NCBI RefSeq assembly: GCF_019636075.1
Contig: NZ_JAHBYG010000006.1
Coordinates: forward strand, 51,303 to 115,302
Source of the DNA: Ferrovibrio sp.
GTDB taxonomy: Bacteria > Pseudomonadota > Alphaproteobacteria > Ferrovibrionales > Ferrovibrionaceae
Direction: 5' to 3'
Length of the DNA: 64,000 bases
Positions 16,071 through 25,500 of this stretch are shown one piece after another. Under the pieces are notes generated by a model. It was given only the letters and a program-made list of their open reading frames with translations. It did not search any database and was not told the DNA's origin. The position numbers and the translations under genes are program-made. Position 1 is the first letter of the stretch. The number at the start of each line of letters is the position of its first letter.

Positions 16071-19000
16071 TCAGCTTTTGCCGTGCAGGATTTTCGGCAA
16101 GGCATCCTGCAATTCCTGCACGGTGGGTTCCAGCAATTCCGCCATCAGCGCGGCGGTGTCGGCATCGTTGGCATCGCAGGCATCCTGCAGGTCGGAAGCC
16201 AGATTGCCCAGCCGCGTGGCACCCATGGAATAGCCGGCGCCTTTCAGCGCATGGGCTTCATGGCGCAGCGCCTTCAGGTCGCGCGCTGCCGCTGCGGCCG
16301 CAATCTTGGGCAGCTTTTCCACGGCATCTTCCACGAACCGGCTGAGGAATTCGCCAGCCGCCGCATCGAACGCGCCGAAGGTTTCGGTCAACCGCGCCGG
16401 ATCGAAGATGTCCGGATCCCATTGCGGCGTGGGCGGCGCCGGCTTGGCCAGCTTCGCATCATGGCCGGCGGGGCGGCGCAGGGGCAATGCCTGAGGCAGC
16501 CATTGCGCCAGGGCATCGCCCAGCGCGCGGCTGTTGATCGGCTTGGTGAGATAGCCATCCATGCCGGCATCCAGGCATTGCTGCTCGGTGCCGGTGAGCG
16601 CATCGGCGGTCAGTGCGATGATCGGCAGGCGCGGGCCGCCGGGCTGTTCGCTGGCCCGCACATGGGCGGTGAGTTCAAAGCCATCCATTTCCGGCATGTG
16701 GAAATCGGTAAGCAGCAGGCCGTAGCGGCCATTGCGATACATGTCCAGCGCCACTGCACCGTTTTCGCCGATCTCGCAGGCAAAGCCCATGCGCGACAGC
16801 ATCTGGCGGATCACCACCTGATTGGTGGCATTGTCTTCCGCCACCAGGATCAGCGCATTGTTTTCGCGTGCAGCCTCGATGCTCGGCGGCAGCCAGGCCA
16901 TATCCTCGCGGAAGGCGGTTTCGCCCGTATCATGCTGCGCGATGCCCAGGCTGACGGCAGCGGCGCGCCACAGATTGTGGCGACTGAGCGGATAGGTGAG
17001 GGTGAGGGCGAAATTGTTGCGCGCGGCGGTATCCAGCGTGGAGACCAGATTGCGCGGTGCCACAAGGGCGAAGCTGACCTTGCCGGCTGCGGCATTTTCA
17101 CTGGGGAAATGCAGAACCGAACCATCCGATCCGCGTGCATCCAACAGCGCCAGATCGTGCCGGTCCTCGGCGAGCAGGCGCTTCGCTGTCGCCAGGTTGC
17201 CGGCTTCATCGATATTGGTGATGCCGGCGGCGGCCAGATATTGCCGGGCCAGTGCCAGCTGGTTGCCTTGCTGCTGCTGGGCAGGCCCACCAGCAGCACG
17301 CGCGCCGCCGAAATATCATGGGCGGGTTTCGGCTTTTCCGCGCCTTCGGCCGGCTGCATCGGCAATTCAAACCAGAATTCCGACCCTTTGCCGGCCTCGC
17401 TGCGCGCGCCGATATCGCCATGCATCAATTCGCATAAACGCTGGCAGATCGAAAGCCCAAGGCCGGTGCCGCCATATTTGCGCGCCGTCGAACTATCGGC
17501 CTGCTCGAAGGCCTTGAACAGCTTTTCCTGCTGTTCCGGCGTGAGGCCGATGCCAGTGTCGATGATGCTGAACAGCAGGCGGTCGGGATCGTCGGGCTTC
17601 GCCCGCACCCGCAGGGTAACGCTGCCTTCATGGGTGAACTTTACCGCGTTGCCGCCCAGATTCAGCAGAATCTGCCGCAGCCGGGTCGGGTCGCCGATGC
17701 GCTTGTCGGCCAGTTCGGGATCCACATCGATCAGCAGGTCCAGCGCCTTGTCGTCGGCGCGCGGCGCCAGCAATTCGCCCACGCCATCCATCATGTCGGC
17801 CAGCGAGAAAGGCACGGCTTCGATATCCAGCTTGCCGGCTTCGATCTTGCTGAAATCCAGGATGTCGTTGATCACGGTCAGCAGCGCATGGGCGGATTCC
17901 CGGATCACCTTGGCCATGCGGCGCTGCTCGCCGTCCAGCGGGGTGAGTTCCAGCAATTCGGCCATGCTCATCACGCCGTTCATCGGCGTGCGGATTTCAT
18001 GGCTCATGGTGGCCAGGAAGCTGGATTTGGCCTTGGTGGCGGATTCGGCCATATCGCGGGCCTCGCGCAATTCCTCTTCCGCCTGCTTGCGCTGGGTGAT
18101 GTCGGTGCTCACCAGCAGCCAGCCGCCATCCATGGTGGGGATATTCTCCACCTCCACCACCCGGCCATTGGCAAAAGCCACGTCGGATTTGCGGTAGGTG
18201 CGTTGGGTCACCACGCTGTAGCGCTGTTTGAACAAATCGTCCGGATCGCCTTCGCCATAGGCGCCGATGCTCACATTGTAGCGCACCATGTCGGCTATCG
18301 TGGCGCCGGGCGAAAGCAGATGGCCGGGCAGGCCGGTGATGGTTTCCGCATTCCGGTTGGCCATGGTCACGGTATAGGTGTCGTCGAAAGCGGTGATGCC
18401 CTGATTGATGCCATCCAGCACATTGCGCAATTGCTGGCTTTGCCGCGCCATCGCCTCGCGGGCCTGGTCCAGCGCGATGGCATTGTCGCGGAACTTGGCC
18501 AAGGCCTTGGCCAGTTTGCCGATTTCATCCTTGCGGCGCTGGCCGGGAATCCTGGCATCAAGCTGGCCGCCGGCCACCGCGCCCATGGCATCGGTTATGG
18601 CGCCCAGCGGGCGCGCCACACGGCCCTGCACGATGTAGATTGCATAGGCGGCGATCGAAAGCACCAGCACCAGCAAGAGCAGCAGGCCCTGGCCGAAATT
18701 CTGAAAATTCGCCTCGGCGCGCTGCACGATGCGGTCGGAGGCGGCGATCTTGTATTTTGCCAGGGCATTCAGCCGGTCGTTGATCGGGTCGATGGTGGGA
18801 TACATCACCTCGTCGACGAAGCGGGCCAGTTGGCGCAGATCCTCGTCCTCGATGGCGGCACGGAACATCGACAGCCCGGCTTCGGCGGCGCGCATGCGGA
18901 TTTCCACTTCGGCGGCCAGCCGGCGCTCTTCGGGTTCGCGCACCGAGGCGATATAGCGTCCCCATGCGGCATCCACGCCATCCTGCACCTGGGCTGAGAT

Positions 19001-19240
19001 GCGGTGGGCGTCTTCCCACTTGGTTATGCGGTTGCGCACCTTCACCGCCAGATCGGATACCCCGCTGCCATAGGCATTCGATACTTCCTGCAGTAGCACC
19101 ACCGGCAGCAAGGCTTGGTTGCGCACTTCCAGCAGGTGGCGCTGGGCGCTACGTAACAACAACACACTGGCTACCATGCCGGCGATGATTGCACCTACCA
19201 GTAGAGTCACTGCCAGGAATAAACGGGCCCGGATTGTCAT
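16071..19240 (-). pseudogene. hybrid sensor histidine kinase with receiver and Hpt domains, interrupted by a frameshift
   Basis: If one base is restored the product is about 1,056 residues. N-terminal part (19240 to about 17281): TM1 near residues 8-28, a periplasmic helical region, TM2 ([19 protein letters not shown]), HAMP, a PAS-like region, HisKA with phospho-His about 414 in HEIRTPMNG, and HATPase with [15 protein letters not shown] and GGTGLGLSI. At about 17279-17281 (minus strand CTGCCCAGC) the reading shifts -1. The other frame then continues sensibly through a degenerate receiver, a full receiver (VAEDNATNQ, TDFHMPEMDG, GYLTKPI) and a C-terminal Hpt (HALKGAGYS). The two open pieces are 16850-19240 and roughly 16071-17279. 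It is either a real inactivating mutation or a sequence error; no canonical slippery heptamer is present. Confidence 0.85.
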
Positions 19241-19477
19241 CGTGTCACTCGCTCCCCGCCGTCCATGTCGGCGCACCGGATAAATATCATTGTTTTCCTG
19301 CGCTTATATCCGGAAAAACACCTTCTGCCCCGGCATTTTTTGCCGATTCGGGCCAAAATGGCCGGCCGCCGGGTTTGTGATCGCCACCACGCGCCAGGGT
19401 TAATAGCCTCTTGTGTTTTCTCCAAAATCGGCGAAATTCAACCTAGCAGGCCAGGGAAAAGCGCCGCCAGAAATGGA

Positions 19478-19492
19478 TGGCATGGGGCTTGC
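19478..19492 (+). promoter_or_regulatory. candidate sigma-54 (RpoN) promoter
   Basis: TGGCATGGGGCTTGC fits TGGCACG-N4-TTGC with a single mismatch and correct GG/GC spacing. The predicted start would be near 19503, giving a 65-nt leader before the GTG at 19569. Sigma-54 promoters need an enhancer-binding protein; none is in the window. Confidence 0.6.
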
Positions 19493-19519
19493 GATATCTG
19501 GTGCGGAAGCAACCAGGTG

Positions 19520-19543
19520 AATCCGGTCCGCAGGAGCCGGATT
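19520..19543 (+). promoter_or_regulatory. leader mRNA hairpin before the giant gene
   Basis: AATCCGG and CCGGATT pair perfectly. The inner TCC/GGA pairs extend the stem past one bulged G to a GCA loop. It lies between the predicted sigma-54 start and the AGGAGA ribosome-binding site and could affect translation or mRNA stability (inference). Confidence 0.45.
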
Positions 19544-19568
19544 GCGTCTCAGAAGGAGAGCGTAAGTC

Positions 19569-22500
19569 GTGCCGGTGGTGATCACTCTCGGGGATGATGG
19601 CTTCAGCCAGACCCATGGCAAGGTAGATACCTTGACCAGCGGGACCGGCAACGATTCCATCGCCATCACCAGCCCGGTATCCGGCGCCTTGTTCGATCTC
19701 GGCGGCGGCAGCGACAGCCTGCTGCTGCAGGGCGGCAAGAACACCGCCACGGTGCGCAACGTGGAAAGCCTCACCGGCGGCTCCGGCGCAGATACCATCC
19801 TGCTCGGCACCGCCTTCAATGGCGGCCAGCTCGATCTTGGCGCGGGCAACGACAAACTCACCCTGGCCAGCGGCGGCAACACCTTCGCGGTGGCCAATGT
19901 GGAAACCATTCTGGGCGGCAGCGGCGCGGATTATGTCACGCTGTCCACCACGGTCGCCAAAGGCAGTTACGATCTCGCCGGCGGCAACGACAAACTCACC
20001 CTGGCCGATGGCGGCAACACCGTAACCCTGGCCAATATCGAAACCATCATCGGCGGTTCCGGCGCCGATAAGGTCACGCTCACCAGCGCGGCCACCGGCC
20101 CCAGCATCGATCTGGGCGGCGGCGCCGACAGCTTGAAGCTGAATGGCGCCGGCAACACGCTTACCATCGCCAATACCGAAACCATCACCGGCGGCTCCGG
20201 TGCCGACCGTATCACCCTGTCTGGCACCATGGCCGGCGGCAGCGTGGATCTCGGCGCCGGCATCGACAGCCTGAAACTCGCCGATGGCGGCAACAGCCTC
20301 ACGGTCAGCGGCATCGAAACCATCACCGGCGGCTCGGGCGCCGACAGCCTCACGGTGGCAACCGCCGGCAAGATGGAGCTCAATCTCGGCGGCGGTTCAG
20401 ATAGCGTCACCCTGGCAGCACCCGGTGCGGTGGTCAGTCTTTCGCAGGTGGAAACCGTTATCGGGTCCGGCGGCAACGACAGCGTCACGCTCACCAATGC
20501 ATCCACGGGCACCAGCATCGATCTCGGTGCCGGCAAGGACAGCCTCACGCTGGCCGGTTCCGGCAATACGCTCACCGTCGGCAATGCCGAAACCATCACC
20601 GGCAGCAGCGGCGCAGATACCATCACGCTCTCCACCAGCATCTCCGGCGGCCGCGTCGATCTCGGCGGCGGTTCCGACAAGCTGATCCTGGCCGATGGCG
20701 GCAACAGCATCACCGCGGCCAATATCGAAACCATCACCGGCGGCAGCGGCATTGATAAGATCACCCTGGCCAATGCGCAGAATGGCGGCGGCATCGATCT
20801 CGGCGGCGGCGCCGACAGCCTCACCCTGGCCAATGGCAGCAACACGCTCACGCTGGCCAATGTGGAAAGCATCACCGGCGGTTCGGGTTCCGATCGCATC
20901 ACGCTGTCCACCACGGTTTCCGGCGGTCAGGCCGATCTGGGCAGCGGGTTGGACAGCCTGAAACTCGCCGATGGCGGCAACAGCCTCACGGCCAGCGGCA
21001 TCGAAACCATCACCGGCGGCTCGGGCGCCGATCACGTCACGCTGTCGGCTGCCGGCAAGGGCGAAGTGGCTTTGGGCGGCGGCGCCGACAGCCTCACGCT
21101 CGCCAATGCCGCCAACGCGCTCACGGTGTCGGGCACCGAAACCATCATCGGCGGCTCCGGCGCCGATACGATCACGCTCACCGACGCGCTCACCAATACG
21201 CATCAGATTTCGCTCGGCGCCGGCAACGACAAGCTGATCCTGGCCAACACCGCCAATACCGGCAGCGTGGCGGGCGCCGAAAGCATCGCCGGCGGGTCGG
21301 GCGCCGATACCATCACGCTCAGCGCCACCATCGCCAAGGGCAGTATCGATCTCGGCGCGGGGGCCGACAAACTCACGCTCGCCGATGGCGGCAACAGCCT
21401 TACCGTAGCCAATGTGGAAACCATCATCGGCGGTTCGGGCGCCGATACCGTCACGCTGGGCAATGCCGCCAATGGCAGCAGCATCGATCTCGGCGGCGGC
21501 GCGGATAGCCTGAAGCTGGCCGCCGGCACCAACAATCTCACGCTGGCCAATGTGGAAAGCATCACCGGCGGCGCCGGCGCCGATACCATCGCGCTGTCCA
21601 CCACGGTATCCGGCGGCCGCATCGACCTTGGCGCCGGCAACGACAAATTGACCCTGGCCGATGGTGGCAACAGCCTCAGCATCGCCGGGGTGGAAACCCT
21701 GCAAGGCGGCAGCGGCGCCGATCATGTCACGCTGCTGACCGCCGGCAAATCCACCATCGATCTGGGCGGCGGCGGCGACAGCCTCACGCTCGTCACCGGC
21801 GGCAGCAATATCACCGTGGCCAATGTGGAAAGCATTTCCGGCAGCGCCACGTCGGAAACCATCACGCTGTCCGGCGCGCTCACCACCAGCGCCAATCTCG
21901 ATCTCGGCAAGGGCTCCGACAAGCTGCAACTGGCCAATCTGGCCAATACCGGCAGCATCGCCAATGCCGAATACATCATCGGCGGCAACGCGGCCGATAC
22001 CATCACCCTGCTTACCACCCTGGCCAATGCCAGTATCGATCTGGGCGCGGGCAACGACAGCCTCACCCTGGCCGATGGCGGCAACCTGCTGAAACTCAGC
22101 AATACCGAAACCCTGGTCGGCGGCGCCGGCAACGACACCGTTACCCTGGGCAATGCGGTGAATGGCGCCAGCATCGATCTGCGCGGCGGCGCCGACAAGC
22201 TGATGCTGGCCAAGGGCAACAATCTTCTCACCCTCACCAATCTGGAAACCCTGATCGGCGGTGCCGGCAACGATACCATCACCCTGGGCAATGCCGTCAC
22301 GGCGATGCATGTGGATCTGGGCGCGGGTGCCGACAAGCTCACGCTTGCCAATGGCGGCAACGCCATCACCGTGGTGAATGCCGAAACCATCATGGGCGGC
22401 ACGGGCGCCGATCTGGTCAGCCTGAATGGCAGCTTCAAGGGCAATATCGATCTCGGCGCCGGGGCGGATAAGGTCAGCTTCGGCAATGCCGCCAATATCG

Positions 22501-25500
22501 CCACGCTCAGCAATGTGGAAAGCATCAGCGGCGGCACCGGCAGCGATGTGGTCACCATCACCGATGCGCTTTCCACCAGCGCCTCCATCGATCTCGGCGC
22601 CGGCAACGATGCACTCACACTCATGCAATCGGCCACGCTCACCCTGGCCAATGTGGAAACACTCACCTCGGCCGCGGGCGCCGATACGATCACCTTCTCG
22701 GCGGCCATCAGCCGCGGCCAGGTCGATCTCGGCGCCGGCAACGACAAACTGATCCTGGCCGCCGGCACCAACACGCTCACGGTCAGCAATGTGGAAACGC
22801 TCACCGGCAACAGCGGCAACGATGCCATCACCCTGGGCCGCGCGATCAGCGGTGCGCAGATCGATCTGGGCGGCGGCGCCGACAAGCTTACCCTGGCGTT
22901 GGGCGGCAACATCGTCACCGTCACCGGCGTGGAAAGCCTCACCGGCGGCACCGGGGCGGATGTCGTTACCTATACCGATGCTCAAACCGCTGCGCGGATC
23001 GATCTCGGCACCGGTAACGACACGCTTACCCTGGCCAATGGCGGCAACACCGTAACCCTGGCCGGCGTGGAAACGCTTTCCACCGGCAGCGGCAACGACA
23101 GCGTGACGCTGGTTTCCGGCGTGATGGGCGGGCAATACGATCTCGGCGCGGGCAATGACAGCATTACATTGGCGGCCGCCGGCAACAATCTCACGCTTGC
23201 GGGTGCCGAAACCATCATCGGCGGCGGCGGCGCCGATACCATCACGCTCAGCGGCACGGTGAATGGCGCCAGCATCGATCTCGGCGCCGGCAACGACAAA
23301 CTCACCCTGGCGGCGGGCGGCAACACGCTCACGCTCGCCAATGTGGAAAGCATCGTCGCCGGCGCGGGCAACGACGATATCACCCTGCTCAATGCCGTGC
23401 GCGGCCGGATCGAACTCGGCGCCGGCAACGACACGCTCACGCTGGCCGATGGCAATAACCTGCTCACGCTGTCGGGCGTGGAAACCCTGGTGGCCGGCGA
23501 GGGCGACGATGCCATCACGCTGGCGGAATCCATCACCGGCCGCATCGATCTTGCCGGCGGCAACGACAAGCTCACGCTCGCCGATGGCGGCAACACCGTA
23601 ACCCTGTCGGGCGTGGAAACCCTCACGGGCGGCGCCGGCAACGATAGCGTCACGCTTTCGGGCGCGATGGTCGGCCGCATCGATCTTGGCAATGGCGCCG
23701 ACAAGCTGGTGCTGTCGGATGACGGCAACACGCTCACCCTGGCCGGCGTGGAAACCCTGGTGGCGGGCAGCGGCGACGACGACATCACGCTCACCGCGGC
23801 GCTGGGCAGCGCGGCCTCGATCGATCTCGGCGATGGCGAGGATACCCTGCGCCTGGCCGCCGGGGTCAACACGGTCACCATCACCAATGTGGAAAGCATC
23901 GTCGGCAATAGCGGTGCGGATACCATCACGCTGGGCAACACCGTGGATGGCCTCAGCCTCGATCTCGGCAATGGCGCCGACAGCCTCAAGCTGGCCAATG
24001 GCGGCAACACGCTCACGCTCTCCAATGTCGAAAGCGTGCTGGGCGGATCGGGCGCCGATATCGTCACGCTTACCGGCGGCATCAAGGGCGGCAGCTTCGA
24101 TCTCGGCGGCGGCAACGACACGCTGATCCTGGCCGATGGTATCAACACGCTCACGCTGAGCAATGTGGAAAGCCTGGTGGGCGGCGCCGGCAACGATGGC
24201 ATCACGCTCACCGGCATTGTGAATGGCGGCAGCCTCGATCTCGGCGATGGCGCCGACAGCCTGGCTTTGGCCGATGGCGGCAACAGCGTCACGCTCGGCA
24301 ATATCGAAACCGTCACCGGCGGTTCCGGCGCCGATCTGGTCACCCTGGCCAATGCCCTGGCCAAGGGCAGCATCGATCTTGGTAATGGCGTCGACAGCCT
24401 GAAGCTGGCAGATGGCGGCAACACGCTCAGCATCGGCAATGTGGAAACCCTTACCGGCGGCGATGGCGCCGATATCATCACCTTCCGCGCCGGCGTGACC
24501 GGCCTGGTGGATCTGGGCGACGATAATGACGCGCTCACCCTGGCGGCCGGCGGTAACACGCTCACCATCGCCAATGTGGAAAGTCTTACCGGCGGCTCGG
24601 GCGCCGATATCATCACCCTGGCCTCGGCCGCCAATGGCCTGTCGATCAATCTCGGCGCCGGCTACGACAGCCTGAAACTGGCCGATGGCGGCAACAGTCT
24701 GTCGCTCAGCAATGTGGAAACCGTTATCGGCGGGTCCGGCGACGATGCGATCACCTTCATTACCAGCATCAAGGGCGCGCTGGATCTGGGCGGTGGCGCC
24801 AACAGCCTGGAACTGGCCGCCAAGGGCAACACCGTCACGCTGGGCAATATCGAAACCATCACCGGCGGCAGCGGCGCCGACGTGCTGGTTCTCACCACGG
24901 CGCTCACCGCCGGCTCGGTTGCGTTGGGCGCGGGCGACGACAAGGTGACCCTGGCCAATGGCGGCAACACGGTGTCGGCCAGCGGCGTGGATACCATGAT
25001 CGGCGGCAGCGGCAACGATGCGATCACCTTGCTGCAGGCCCAGGGCAATGCGCAATATCTGCTGGGCGATGGCAATGACAGCCTCACTCTTGCCAATGGC
25101 ACCAACAACATCACCATCGGCGGCATCGAGACGCTGACCGGCGGCACCGGCAACGACACGATCCGCCTGGCCACCGCGCAGAATGGCGGCCAATACGCGC
25201 TCGGCGATGGCGCCGACAAGCTCACCCTGGCCAATGGCGACAACACGCTCACCGTCTCCGGGCTGGAAAGCCTGGTGGGTGGCAGCGGCGCCGATGCGGT
25301 CACGCTTACCGGCACGGTGAGCGGCGGCAGCTTCCTGATGGGCGCCGGCTTCGATACGCTGGTGTTGGCCAATGGCGGCAACAGCGCCACCGTGGGCGCG
25401 GCCGAATCCATCGTCGGCGGCAGCGGCGACGACATCATCACCCTGGTGGCGGGCACCAATGCCCTCACCGTCAGTTCCATCGAAACCCTCACCGGGGCCA

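Larger units (their letters stand above)
19241..19568. other. 328-bp divergent regulatory region between kinase and giant repeat gene
   Basis: No gene is seen. It is more AT-rich near 19285-19310 and holds the sigma-54 promoter (19478-19492), the leader hairpin (19520-19543) and the ribosome-binding site (19552-19557) of the giant gene. The kinase promoter should lie in the left half but is not recognisable. Confidence 0.6.

Noticed and set aside
17279..17281. Programmed -1 ribosomal frameshifting in the kinase
   Set aside because: No X-XXY-YYZ slippery heptamer or obvious downstream pseudoknot; mutation or sequence error is simpler.
15603..18197. An 864-codon plus-strand frame opposite the response regulator and kinase
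   Set aside because: Antisense shadow; the opposite strand encodes clear receiver, HisKA and HATPase motifs.
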